DNA of 64,000 bases from Vicingaceae bacterium (GCA_028245195.1 JAOKCF010000003.1:1-64000); one strand, 5' to 3'; positions 44,598 to 53,953 are shown, numbered from the stretch's first letter. Notes: generated from the sequence alone by a model not told the origin. Program-made: numbers and translations.

Positions 44598-45644
44598 CTA
44601 ATCCTCTTTCTCAAAATAGATTTTGTAAAACTTTCTTCCATCGCTTTCAACACCGCGCTCTATCATATCTTTATTTCCATGAATGTACACGTGGAAATTT
44701 TTATCCAGTTTTAAGATGCTTTTGAAAAACTTCGATTGCTTTTTTACTGCTTGATCGGAAATGTCAAACTCATCTTTCACCTCAATTTCGTTACTTTCTC
44801 GGTAGCTACTATCATAAGATCTGAAAGAATTTATTACCTCTTCACTTTGAAAAACAGTTTCCTCAAAATCTGCTTTATTAAAGCTTTCGTTGGTTTTAAA
44901 ATATTCAACAGAACGATTTAGGATGTCAATTTTATCCGTTTTTTCAACGTTAAAATCTTCATCCATTTTTTCAGTAACATATGTTTTAGTAATGTTTAAA
45001 AAGGTTTTTGTGTGATGAAATTCATCGCTGCAAGGTTTTATTTTTAAGAAGTTGTCTTTCCAATACTTTGCTTCCTCTTCTTTATTTGCTTTATCTACAA
45101 TGGCAATCTTGTAACCGTCATTTCTTCCATAATTAAAAACGATACAGCCTTTATCAAGCTTGTCTACATTAATGCCATTAACAGCATATATGTTAGCATC
45201 TTCCTCTTCGTTTTCAACCAATAAAAAAGGATGTGCGTTTTCAGCTTTAAAAATTCCAATTGCTTCTACCGTTTCTTCATTGAGCTTCAAGTTAGAAAAG
45301 CGGACGACAAATAAATCACCTGCTTTTATATTCGGGTGAATACTTAAATCGAATAAGTACTGAGCAATTTTGATGCTATTTTCAAGAAACGGTATAGAAT
45401 CTTGAAAGATCGATTCACAATACTTAAAGACCGGATTCATCTGAAAATCACCTCCAGAAAATGTGAAGTTGTACAGTTCATGAGCTGTAAATGGTTTCAA
45501 AAAATACCGTAATAGTAACTCTTTCAATCCTTCATCGTCAGGGGCAAGGGTAGTATTAGATAATTGCAGTGTTCCTTTATTGTTTTTATTACCAACATGA
45601 TGTGTTGCTAACTCTTCAATTTCGCAATAATTATAGTTGAACAT
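44598..45644 (-). CDS. Nucleoid-associated protein, NdpA/YejK (NA37) family
   Basis: The product has 348 residues from the ATG at 45644; a TTG five codons earlier is possible. It has the family's N-terminal start (FNYNYCEIEELATHHVGNK), central strands such as DLFVVRFSNLKL and AENAHPFLLVEN, and a Lys/Asp-rich C-terminus. NA37 proteins bind double-stranded DNA in other bacteria. Identity in this family is low, so the call rests on the recurrent Bacteroidota form of about 350 residues. It is the first gene of an operon with the VF530-ASCH protein. Confidence 0.7.
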   Translation of the reverse strand: MFNYNYCEIEELATHHVGNKNNKGTLQLSNTTLAPDDEGLKELLLRYFLKPFTAHELYNFTFSGGDFQMNPVFKYCESIFQDSIPFLENSIKIAQYLFDLSIHPNIKAGDLFVVRFSNLKLNEETVEAIGIFKAENAHPFLLVENEEEDANIYAVNGINVDKLDKGCIVFNYGRNDGYKIAIVDKANKEEEAKYWKDNFLKIKPCSDEFHHTKTFLNITKTYVTEKMDEDFNVEKTDKIDILNRSVEYFKTNESFNKADFEETVFQSEEVINSFRSYDSSYRESNEIEVKDEFDISDQAVKKQSKFFKSILKLDKNFHVYIHGNKDMIERGVESDGRKFYKIYFEKED

Positions 45645-45738
45645 ACTTTTGTTTTTCAAAATGTAAAAGTAAGCTATGTAGTTTGAAAGTGGTCGCAGAC
45701 TGCAAGGAAGTGATGGTTAAAAATAATAATTGGGTGTT

Positions 45739-45933
45739 TTAATTTTTGTACTTTAGAGCTATGATGTCAACATGGTTATATATTATTTTAATTGTTTTGG
45801 CTTTTTTACTTGTTAGCTTACCAAAAGCAAGGTCTTCAAAAACTAAGTCTTGGTGATAGCATGCAATCATCACAGCTGCATCTCCTTTTGAAAAAGCAGT
45901 ATAAAATGTATGGAGAATTTCTTTGGTTTGCAT
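45739..45933 (-). pseudogene. 5' fragment of a SnoaL-like gene
   Basis: The first 48 or so residues (MQTKEILHTFYTAFSKGDA, then YHQDLVFEDLAFGKLTSKKAK) look like the start of a SnoaL/NTF2-like protein, normally about 140 residues. After SKKAK homology stops and the frame ends after 15 further AT-rich codons. The most likely history is a deletion or rearrangement near 45800 that removed the rest of the domain. If expressed, the 64-residue product could not form the cone-shaped fold. Confidence 0.6.
45761..45856 (+). other. Short membrane-peptide frame antisense to the SnoaL fragment
   Basis: A 31-codon frame starts ATG-ATG and encodes MMSTWLYIILIVLAFLLVSL, then a basic tail. The hydrophobic half lies in the DNA that replaced the missing SnoaL part, while the basic tail is antisense to real SnoaL coding sequence. 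It may be the 5' end of a second gene truncated by the same rearrangement, or chance. Confidence 0.25.
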
Positions 45934-45995
45934 TTGCGGTTTTAAGCTAAAGTAGTTATTCTTCGACGGAACTTATTTTACCTCTTTTTTGACAT

Positions 45996-46031
45996 AAAAA
46001 AAGCCTCATCGAGCAAACGATGAGGCTTTTT
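45996..46031. terminator. Bidirectional intrinsic terminator downstream of the DUF1573 gene
   Basis: GCCTCATCG and CGATGAGGC form a 9-bp GC-rich stem around a 6-nt loop, flanked by seven A and five T. It lies 18 bases after the stop of the - strand DUF1573 gene. Confidence 0.9.
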
Positions 46032-46048
46032 GTGTCAACTAGAAAATA

Positions 46049-46504
46049 CTAGTTAACAGCTTTCGGAGAAAGACTGTTTTCATCTTTCATTACAGGAGAT
46101 GTTTCTTTTACTAAAACGTTTCCTTTAATTCTCAACACTTTTGTTGGAATTGTTGCATTTGAATTTACAGTTACAGACTTATTAATTGGTCCAGTTCTGT
46201 TTGTAGCATACTTTACTTTGATTTCACCTTTTTCGCCTGGATTAATAGGCTGCTTTGGCCAGGTTGGTACAGTACAACCACATGAACCTTTTGCATTTGA
46301 AATAATTAATGGAGCATTTCCGGTGTTGGTGAATTTAAAAGTTCTAACTCCATCTGCATTTTGAGCAATGGTTCCGTAATCAATTACTTCTGACTCAAAT
46401 GTCATTTCTGCACCACCAGCAGTTTCTGCTTTTGCTGATTCTTGTGCGTTTACTGCAACTGAAAAGAATAAAAATATTCCTAATACTGCGCTTAATTTTT
46501 TCAT
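46049..46504 (-). CDS. DUF1573 periplasmic protein
   Basis: The 151-residue product has a signal peptide (about 1-20, NAQE) and one DUF1573 domain, an Ig-like fold: FESEVIDYGTIAQNADGVRTF, FTNTGNAPLIISNAKGSCGCTVP and PGEKGEIKVKYAT. The CGC motif in the SCGCT turn is conserved in the family, whose role is unknown. It is flanked by a perfect TAnnTTTG box upstream and a strong terminator downstream, so it is a well-defined single-gene unit. Confidence 0.92.
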   Translation of the reverse strand: MKKLSAVLGIFLFFSVAVNAQESAKAETAGGAEMTFESEVIDYGTIAQNADGVRTFKFTNTGNAPLIISNAKGSCGCTVPTWPKQPINPGEKGEIKVKYATNRTGPINKSVTVNSNATIPTKVLRIKGNVLVKETSPVMKDENSLSPKAVN

Positions 46505-46531
46505 TTTCGTTTATTTAAATTTCATATAATT

Positions 46532-46539
46532 CAAAGATA
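46532..46539 (-). promoter_or_regulatory. Candidate -7 promoter element for the DUF1573 gene
   Basis: Read on the - strand this is TATCTTTG, an exact TAnnTTTG match, 27 bases before the ATG. The -33 region is only T-rich. Confidence 0.4.
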
Positions 46540-46743
46540 GGGAAACGAAAAGGTTGAGAAAAAGCTGTTAACATATATTTAACAAAAATGAAGAATTATG
46601 AATCAATGAATTACGAATTGCTAAATATTCAAATGTAAGTTATGCTAAATTGAACATTCAGAATTTGTCCAAATATATGGTAACTAAGATCTTTGGGGTG
46701 AAAAAGGAAGCGTGTTTAATTAGAGTAATTCGTAATTGTTAAA

Positions 46744-46775
46744 TCTGTGATTCGTAATTCAATTAATTAATTTTG
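46744..46775 (+). promoter_or_regulatory. Candidate promoter for valS
   Basis: TAATTTTG at 46768-46775 matches TAnnTTTG exactly. Upstream, CTGTG at about 46745-46749 is a weak -33 box at 18-base spacing. The leader would be only about 10 bases long. Confidence 0.35.
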
Positions 46776-46793
46776 TGACTTCAAATTTAATAC

Positions 46794-49415
46794 ATGGAAC
46801 TTCCTAAGAATTACAATCATTTAATGAAAGACGAAGCTTGCTATAACAAATGGCAAGAGCAAGGTTTTTTTCATTCTGAACCAGATGAAAGAGAGGCTTA
46901 CACTATAGTCATCCCTCCGCCAAATGTAACAGGGGTTTTACACATGGGGCACATGTTGAATAACACTATTCAAGATGTACTTGTTAGGAGAGCTAGATTA
47001 TTAGGTAAGAATGCTTGTTGGGTGCCTGGAACGGATCATGCCTCCATTGCTACAGAAGCAAAAGTGGTGAAGCGTTTGGAAGAAAGAGGAATTAAAAAGA
47101 ATGACCTTTCTAGAGAAGAATTTTTAAAACATGCATGGGAGTGGACCGATGAATACGGCGGAACTATTCTACGTCAATTGAAACGTTTGGGTGCTTCTTG
47201 TGACTGGGAAAGAACCAAGTTCACCTTAGAGCCAGACTTGTCTGATGCAGTTATTGATGTTTTTGTTGACCTATTTAACAATGAGCTCATTTATAAAGGA
47301 GTTCGAATGGTTAATTGGGATCCTAAGGCCCAAACAGCACTTTCTGACGAAGAAGTAATTCACAAAGAAGTTCAATCTAAATTATACTATGTTGAGTACG
47401 ATATTGTTGATTCTGATGAGAAACTAACCATCGCGACAACTCGACCGGAAACAATATTGGGAGATACTGCCATTTGCATTAATCCAAAGGATGAAAGATG
47501 GGCTCACCTAAAAGGTAAAAAAGCTATTGTTCCAATTGTAAATAGAGAAATCCCAATAATTGAAGATGAATATGTTGATTTAGACTTTGGAACAGGCTGT
47601 CTTAAAGTGACTCCTGCGCACGATATCAATGATTACGAACTAGGCCTGAAGCACAATTTACCATCAATTGATATTTTGAATGATGATGGGACACTTTCTG
47701 ATGCAGCTCAGTTTTACGTTGGAGAAGATCGGTTTGTTGTTAGAAAAAAGATTGCTGCTGATTTAAAGGAACAAGGCAGGTTAACAAAGGTAGAGGAGTT
47801 GACCAATAAAGTTGGCTTCTCAGAGAGAACAGATGCTGTAATTGAGCCTAAACTTTCATTGCAATGGTTTATGAAAATGGGCGAATTAGCAAAACCGGCA
47901 TTGGATAGCGTAACGAATGATGAAATTAAATTTTATCCTGAAAATGCAAAGAATACATACAAGCACTGGATGGAGAACATCAAAGATTGGTGTGTTTCTC
48001 GTCAGTTGTGGTGGGGTCATAGAATTCCAGCCTACTATTACGGGGATGGGCCTTCAGATTTTGCAATTGCTAATTCGGCTGAAAAAGCATTAGAGATTGC
48101 TAAAGTAAAATCAGGGAATTCTGCATTGACTTTAAATGATTTACGACAAGACGAGGATGTATTAGATACCTGGTTTTCGTCCTGGTTGTGGCCAATCTCT
48201 GTGTTTGATGGATTTAAAAATCCTGATAATAAAGATATACAATACTATTACCCTACTAATGACTTGGTAACTGCACCGGAAATTATGTTTTTCTGGGTAG
48301 CTAGAATGATTATGGCCGGTTATGAATATAGAGGGGAGAAGCCATTTAAGAATGTGTACTACACTGGAATTGTTCGTGACAAGCAGCGTCGAAAAATGAG
48401 CAAATCTTTAGGTAATTCACCTGATCCTATTAAACTAATTGAGAAGCATGGAGCTGATGGAGTTCGTGTAGGAATGTTATTTAGTTCTCCAGCAGGAAAT
48501 GATTTGCTTTTTGACGAAAGCTATTGTGAGCAAGGAAGAAATTTCTCCAACAAAATATGGAACGCTTTTCGATTGATTAAAGGTTGGGAGGTTTCTGATA
48601 CTGTTGAGGTAGATGAAGTTGCTGAAAAAGCTAACTTGTGGTTTGCGGATCGCTTTCAATTGGCATTGAAAGAGTTGAATGACCATTACGATAAGTTTAG
48701 AATTTCAGATGCTTTAATGACCGGTTACAAGTTAACCTGGGATGAATTCTGTTCGTGGTATTTAGAAATGGTGAAGCCTGCATTCGGAAGGCCTATATCA
48801 AGACAAAATTATAATCAAGTAATTCATCATTTAGAAAATATCATGCGGGTGTTAAATCCTTTTATGCCTTTTATTACAGAGGAGATTTGGCAGACTATTA
48901 CCGACCGAAAAGAGGGTGATAGTTTAATGGTAAATCATTGGCCGGAGGTTAAGAAAACGGAAGCCTTGGTTGGAGAGTTTGAATTAACAAAGAATTTGAT
49001 TTCCGAAATTCGAACAGTTCGAAAAGAGAAAAACATCTCTTTTAAAGATAAGATTGAATTGAAAGTAATTACTAAAACACCAAACAAGCGTTTCGATGGT
49101 GCGGTTATTAAATTGACTAATTTGTCTTCTATTGAATATGTTGAAGATAAAGTAAAAGGTAGTGTTTCCTTTGTATTGTCGGGTAATGAATATTTTATTC
49201 CGCTAGAAGGGGCAATTGATATTCAAGCCGAAAAGGTGAAGATTCAAGAAGAAATTAAGTACAACGAAGGCTTTCTAAAATCAGTTGAAAAGAAGCTATC
49301 GAATGAAAGATTTGTTTCAAATGCTCCAGAGGCAGTTGTTGCCATTGAACGAAAAAAGATGGCAGGTGCTCAGGAAAAAATTGACTTGCTTACTAAGCAA
49401 CTGACTAGTTTATAA
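46794..49415 (+). CDS. valS: Valyl-tRNA synthetase
   Basis: ValRS charges tRNA-Val. The 873-residue protein has the class I HIGH-type motif PPPNVTGVLHMGHM (about 40-53), the editing (CP1) domain with TTRPETILGDTAI, the segment RQLWWGHRIPAYY, and KMSKS at 534-538. A Val-type coiled coil forms the last 65 residues (QAEKVKIQEEIKYNEGFLKSV-like, shortened here). The length is normal. It is followed by about 70 bases and the ruined ppk. Confidence 0.96.
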   Translation: MELPKNYNHLMKDEACYNKWQEQGFFHSEPDEREAYTIVIPPPNVTGVLHMGHMLNNTIQDVLVRRARLLGKNACWVPGTDHASIATEAKVVKRLEERGIKKNDLSREEFLKHAWEWTDEYGGTILRQLKRLGASCDWERTKFTLEPDLSDAVIDVFVDLFNNELIYKGVRMVNWDPKAQTALSDEEVIHKEVQSKLYYVEYDIVDSDEKLTIATTRPETILGDTAICINPKDERWAHLKGKKAIVPIVNREIPIIEDEYVDLDFGTGCLKVTPAHDINDYELGLKHNLPSIDILNDDGTLSDAAQFYVGEDRFVVRKKIAADLKEQGRLTKVEELTNKVGFSERTDAVIEPKLSLQWFMKMGELAKPALDSVTNDEIKFYPENAKNTYKHWMENIKDWCVSRQLWWGHRIPAYYYGDGPSDFAIANSAEKALEIAKVKSGNSALTLNDLRQDEDVLDTWFSSWLWPISVFDGFKNPDNKDIQYYYPTNDLVTAPEIMFFWVARMIMAGYEYRGEKPFKNVYYTGIVRDKQRRKMSKSLGNSPDPIKLIEKHGADGVRVGMLFSSPAGNDLLFDESYCEQGRNFSNKIWNAFRLIKGWEVSDTVEVDEVAEKANLWFADRFQLALKELNDHYDKFRISDALMTGYKLTWDEFCSWYLEMVKPAFGRPISRQNYNQVIHHLENIMRVLNPFMPFITEEIWQTITDRKEGDSLMVNHWPEVKKTEALVGEFELTKNLISEIRTVRKEKNISFKDKIELKVITKTPNKRFDGAVIKLTNLSSIEYVEDKVKGSVSFVLSGNEYFIPLEGAIDIQAEKVKIQEEIKYNEGFLKSVEKKLSNERFVSNAPEAVVAIERKKMAGAQEKIDLLTKQLTSL

Positions 49416-49487
49416 GAGCAATAAAAGGGTGTCATTCTTAACTTTTTTTTAATTTATAATCCTAGCTGATGCCTTATATTTGGCCAT

Positions 49488-51568
49488 ATGAGTAATAAAA
49501 ATTATGTCTTTCATGATCGAGAAATAAGTTGGCTTTCTTTTAATGAACGAGTTCTTCAAGAAGCGGAATACAAAACTGTTCTTGTTTAGGAGCGGTTGAA
49601 ATTTCTTGGAATTTTTTCGACCAATTTAGATGAATTCTTTAGGGTTCGAGTTCCGACTGTTCAAAAAATGTTGGACTTGTCTGAAAAGGAAAAAGAAATG
49701 TTAGATTACGATCCAGCTGAGACTTTTATGTCCATTTCAAAGAAGAACGCCGAATTGCAATCAAGGTTCGAAAAGACTTACCTCAATGTTAAAAATGAGT
49801 TAGAAAAGGAGCGTATATTTTTCTTAAACGAGAAGGAGCTAAACGAAAACCAGTTGATCAAAGTGAAAGACTATTTTTATTCAACGGTGCAACCGGCGTT
49901 AGTTCCAATAATGCTTTCTGAGGACAGAGATTTACCTGAATTAAATGGAAAGGCAGCCTACCTAGTAATTAAGCTATGTAAAATTGAAAACGAAGTTGAA
50001 CAAGAAGTTAAATATGCGTTAATTGAAATCCCAACGGCAATTGTAAGTCGTTTCTTTGTTCTGAATGAGGAGGACGGAACAAAGAATGTAGTTCTTGTTG
50101 GATGATATTATTAGAAGTTGTTTAACAGAGATTTTTGCGATTTTTCATTATAACCATATTGAGGCATTCACAATTAAGATAACTCGAGATGCTGAATTAG
50201 ATATTGAAGATGATGTTACGACAGGGTTTATTGAGAAATTAACTGAAGGATTAAAAAATTGAAAAAAGGGAGATCCAGTTCGACTGATTCATGATGTGGA
50301 AATGGATGCTGATCTACTAAAATTTATTATTAAAAAGGTAGGTTTAGAAGATGATGACTTGTTAGTTCCGGGAGGACGATGTCACAACTTTAAGGATTAC
50401 ATGAATTTTCCAAAAATTGGAACTTCAGCTTTACGATACAAAAATATGCAGCCTCTTGCACACCCTATTTTAAAAGGTAAGGTTAGCGTTTTTGAGCAAA
50501 TTAGAAAACAGGATATACTCTTAAGTTATCCTTATCAGTCATGTAATTGACTTAATGAGAGAAGCTGCAATTGACCCTGCAGTAACTTCGATTAAAATCA
50601 CAATTTACCGGTTAGTGAGTAAAAATTATAAAGTAATTCATTCCTTAATTAATGCGGCAAGAAATGGTAAATCCGTAACCGTGGTTATGGAATTGAAAGC
50701 TTGTTTTGATGAAGAATCTAACATGAATTATACCGATCAATTACAGGATGAAGGTGTGAAAGTAATCTTTGGAGCACCGTGGCTAAAAATGCATACAAAG
50801 CTATTGGTAATTAAACGAAAGGAAGAGGGTAAATCGGTAAGGTATTGCCATATTGGAACGGGTAACTTTCATGAAAATAAAGCTAGAGTGCATTGCGACC
50901 ATTCTTTATTAACTTGTCGTGAAGACATTAGCGATGAGGTAAATAAAATTTTCATATTTTTTAAAGACAATTATAAAAGGTATCAGTTCAATCATTTAAT
51001 AGTAGCGCCTTTTAATGCTCGCCGAAGGTCTGTTAAATTCATTGATCAAGAAATGCAAAATGCCAAAGATGGTAAAGAAGCTTACGTGATTATAAAAGTG
51101 AACAATTTGCACGACCGAAAAATGGCTAAGAAGATTTATTAAGCAAGTAAGGCTGGCGTGAAGATTAAAATAATTGCTCGTAGTGTTAATTCAGTTGTGA
51201 ATGGAGTAGTAGGAATGAGCGAAAATATTGAAGCAATTTCTATCGTGGATAGATTACTTGAACATGCTCGTGCAATAGTATTTTGTAACGGAGGGGAGGA
51301 GAAGGTTTATATTGACTCCTCAGACTGGATGCGAAGAAATTTAGATCGAAGAGTTGAGGTAATGACCCCTATTTTAGACGATAATATTAAAAAGATGTTA
51401 CTGAAAGTTATTGACATACAATTAGCTGATAACGTAAAGGCAAGAAAATGGAATGCTGAATAGTCAAATGAATATGTTAGAACAGAGGGCGAACAAGTTC
51501 GCTTGCAATACGAGATTTACAATTACTTCTCCAACCAATTGATAAAAGCTGAAGCTAAAAAACACTAA
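49488..51568 (+). pseudogene. ppk: Polyphosphate kinase PPK1, inactivated by four nonsense codons and two frameshifts
   Basis: The start MSNKNYVFHDREISWLSFNE is intact, but TAG at 49587-49589 interrupts VL-V-ERLKFL. The frame resumes (FSTNLDEFFRVRVPT) until an extra base near 50094-50098, after which LDDIIRSCLTEIFA and FTIKITRDAELDIEDDV follow. TGA at 50260-50262, a second shift with a small deletion near 50536-50540 (PYQS to HVIDLMREAA), TAA at 51140-51142 and TAG at 51461-51463 follow. The core KMHTKLLVIKR, HIGTGNFHENKA and VGMSENIEAISIVDR show it was PPK1, but the usual VRGIC motif has become IARSVNS. Making polyphosphate from ATP by this gene is not possible. An intact exopolyphosphatase-like gene starts 11 bases after the end. 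Confidence 0.93.
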
Positions 51569-51579
51569 ATTCGTTTACT

Positions 51580-52482
51580 ATGATGGATAAGAGTTTACGA
51601 TTTGCAGCGGTTGATATTGGTTCTAATGCAGTTCGATTGTTTTTTGGCTACGTTTTTGAAACTGAATTCGGTCCTGTTTTCAAGAAGGCTTCGTTGATTC
51701 GTTTGCCGATACGTTTAGGCGAATATTCTTTTCACAACCGACCTATTCCAGCACATAAAATTGATGAGCTTGGAGAGGCACTCGCAGGTTTTAAGCATTT
51801 AATGCTAGCATTTAATGTAATTTCTTATCGCGTTTGCGCAACATCAGCAATGCGAGATGCTTTGAATAGAGTAGAGGTTTTAAAACAGGTAAAAAAGAAG
51901 TCGGGTTTGGATATCGAGCTCATAAGCGGAGATCAAGAAGCTGAGCTAATTTTTGAAAATCATATTGCTGAAAAACTCGACCAAAGTGAAGTGTATTTAT
52001 ACATGGACGTTGGCGGAGGAAGTACCGAACTAACTCTTTTTAAAGAAGGTCAAACAATAAAAGCCCGTTCTTTTAATATTGGAACTATTCGTTTGAAAGA
52101 TGATTTAGTTTCAGAGAAAACGTGGAAAGAGTTGGGCGATTGGTTGACAGATATCAAAAAGGAGTATCAACCGAAAAACATAATTGGCTCAGGGGGGAAT
52201 ATAAATACCTTGTTTAAACTGACACTGAGAAAAGATATGGATGTGTTGCCTACATTGGCAACAAAAAAATGGCTGCAACGACTGAAAGAACTTTCTTTTG
52301 ATGACAAAATATCACAGTTAGGATTGCGCCCAGACCGTGCAGATGTTATTGTGCCTGCAACGGAGTTATTTGTTTTTGCCCTTTCTAAAAGCGGTTGCGA
52401 AGGCGTTATTGTTCCTAAAGTGGGATTAGTTGATGGAATAATTAGGCATTTATACAAGGAGCAAGTTTTGGAAAGTGAATAA
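51580..52482 (+). CDS. ppx: Ppx/GppA-family exopolyphosphatase or pppGpp phosphatase
   Basis: The 300-residue protein has the ASKHA phosphate motifs of the family: AAVDIGSNAVRLFFG at the N-terminus, ATSAMRDALN, and YLYMDVGGGSTELTLF near 140-155, followed by IIGSGGNINTL. Family members release phosphate from polyphosphate ends or from pppGpp. It has only the two-domain core (about 300 residues versus 500 in E. coli Ppx), as in most Bacteroidota. The position just after ppk recalls the classic ppk-ppx operon, and it remains intact although ppk is dead. Confidence 0.9.
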   Translation: MMDKSLRFAAVDIGSNAVRLFFGYVFETEFGPVFKKASLIRLPIRLGEYSFHNRPIPAHKIDELGEALAGFKHLMLAFNVISYRVCATSAMRDALNRVEVLKQVKKKSGLDIELISGDQEAELIFENHIAEKLDQSEVYLYMDVGGGSTELTLFKEGQTIKARSFNIGTIRLKDDLVSEKTWKELGDWLTDIKKEYQPKNIIGSGGNINTLFKLTLRKDMDVLPTLATKKWLQRLKELSFDDKISQLGLRPDRADVIVPATELFVFALSKSGCEGVIVPKVGLVDGIIRHLYKEQVLESE

Positions 52483-52515
52483 GGTCGTCTATGTGCTTAA
52501 GACGGTTACTGAAAA

Positions 52516-52929
52516 TTAGGCCGCAGTATAAAATTTTTTCATTTCTGAAATAATTCTTTTTCTATCTTTCTTCCAAATTCCATCTAGTGAGATTTCATAT
52601 TCTTTCTCTCCGGTTTCAATTACAACACCCTTCCAATTGGAGTCAATAACTGTTCTGCCATCAATTAATTCGATTTTTTTTGTGTTCTCATTTGTTATAA
52701 AGTTACATTCAACTTCAGTATTTGAAAAACGGATGTACCTTTTTCTTAATTGGAAATTTTGAATTAGGCCAGATAGAATAAAAAATGGATAAGCTGCAGC
52801 CGAAATTAAAAAGCTATGGTCATTTTTGCCAAAGAAAAAGTACAGGCCAACAACCATTCCTAAAGCACCTATTAAAGCAAAAATAAGTTGAAGACTTTTT
52901 TGTTTTCTATACGGATTTATTGTTTTCAT
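52516..52929 (-). CDS. Small membrane protein with PH-like C-terminal domain, unknown
   Basis: This 137-residue protein has two hydrophobic helices at about 13-32 and 39-57 followed by a basic turn (QLRKRYIRF) and a beta-rich cytosolic part with IELIDGRTVIDSNWKGVVIETGEKEY. It resembles bacterial PH-like membrane proteins in layout but has no assigned family that I can name. The ATG overlaps the meaB stop by four bases, so it is coexpressed with meaB. Confidence 0.6.
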   Translation of the reverse strand: MKTINPYRKQKSLQLIFALIGALGMVVGLYFFFGKNDHSFLISAAAYPFFILSGLIQNFQLRKRYIRFSNTEVECNFITNENTKKIELIDGRTVIDSNWKGVVIETGEKEYEISLDGIWKKDRKRIISEMKKFYTAA

Positions 52930-53948
52930 TTAAAGCTCTTTTTGAATTCTTCAAACACTAAATCTGCTGCTTCAGTTGGCGAAACTTGTTTTTGAATTAC
53001 TTTAGTTTCTAAATTGACGATAAATGAATTAATTCGTTCATTTCCAAATAAGGCTAAATTTAATCGCTCTTGTATGCTTTTTTTGAACCATGCGTTCAAT
53101 TGGCTTTTGCGCTGTAATTCAAAATAGTTGTTGCCGGTAGTAAGCTGAATAAAATCATCAATCATTTTCCATGCTTTTTTTAAATTGAATGCGTTTAGAG
53201 CGGAAAAAATCTCAACCTTTGGAGAAGAGCCACTTTCTGCTGCTGGAAACAAATGAAGTGCATTTTGGTATTCTCTTTTTGCCAATTTCGCGGAGGTTAA
53301 ATTATCTCCATCTGCTTTGTTAATTAGCATGCCATCTGCCATTTCCATAATGCCTCTTTTTATGCCTTGCAGCTCGTCTCCAGCTCCTGCAAGCATTAAC
53401 AGTAAAAAGAAGTCGGTCATTTCCTTCACTTCAATTTCTGACTGACCAACACCAACTGTTTCGACAATAATGGTGTCGAAACCTGCCGCCTCACATAAAA
53501 TGATACTCTCTCGGCAGTGATGGGTAACTCCACCTAAAGAACCCGAACTTGGACTTGGTCGAATGAAGGCATCTGGATGAACACTTAAGTTATTCATTCG
53601 AGTTTTATCGCCCAATATGCTCCCTTTTGAACGTTGCGAACTTGGGTCAACTGCTAGAACTGCAACTTTGCTCTGTTGCTGTTCTATTAAGTACATTCCG
53701 AAGGTTTCAATAAAAGTGCTTTTACCGACACCTGGCACTCCAGTAATTCCAATTCGTATAGATTTTCCCGAGTGTGGCAAGCAAGCCTTAACTAGTTGAT
53801 TCGCAAATTTTCGATCCTCTAACTTTTTGCTTTCGCAGAGAGTGATTCCTTTGCTCAATGCAGTAAAATTTCCACTAAGAATTCCATCCACCAAATCTTT
53901 TAAATTGGGCAACAGGACCTTTTTTCGCTTGAAATTTTTGTTTTGCAT
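52926..53948 (-). CDS. meaB: MeaB/ArgK-type G3E GTPase, methylmalonyl-CoA mutase chaperone
   Basis: MeaB protects and reloads the B12 cofactor of methylmalonyl-CoA mutase. The 340-residue protein has Walker A GVPGVGKST (Lys76), the family segment VLAVDPSSQRSKGSILGDKTRM, ETVGVGQSE, and the base-recognition NKADGD. This set separates MeaB from HypB and UreG. The mutase genes themselves are not in the window. It lies between an O-methyltransferase (5-base gap) and the small membrane protein (4-bp overlap). Confidence 0.93.
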   Translation of the reverse strand: MQNKNFKRKKVLLPNLKDLVDGILSGNFTALSKGITLCESKKLEDRKFANQLVKACLPHSGKSIRIGITGVPGVGKSTFIETFGMYLIEQQQSKVAVLAVDPSSQRSKGSILGDKTRMNNLSVHPDAFIRPSPSSGSLGGVTHHCRESIILCEAAGFDTIIVETVGVGQSEIEVKEMTDFFLLLMLAGAGDELQGIKRGIMEMADGMLINKADGDNLTSAKLAKREYQNALHLFPAAESGSSPKVEIFSALNAFNLKKAWKMIDDFIQLTTGNNYFELQRKSQLNAWFKKSIQERLNLALFGNERINSFIVNLETKVIQKQVSPTEAADLVFEEFKKSFK

Positions 53949-53953
53949 TGGCT

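Larger units (their letters stand above)
46505..46793. other. Divergent promoter region with AT-rich inverted repeats
   Basis: This 289-base gap between DUF1573 and valS has no gene. A 12-bp inverted repeat, TGAATTACGAAT (46607-46618) and ATTCGTAATTCA (46750-46761), has a third related copy AATTCGTAATT at 46727-46737. No T-box leader features (specifier loop, antiterminator) were recognised for valS. Confidence 0.4.

Noticed and set aside
46505-46793. T-box riboswitch for valS
   Set aside because: No specifier hairpin or antiterminator/terminator pair was seen, and Bacteroidota rarely use T-boxes.
49596-51463. Four separate small genes in the ppk region
   Set aside because: Their translations are consecutive pieces of a single PPK1 in the right order.
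31047-51568. Possible alternative genetic code (stop codons read as amino acids)
   Set aside because: The broken genes contain TAA, TAG and TGA plus frameshifts and deletions, and intact neighbours end with ordinary stops. One reassigned codon cannot explain this.
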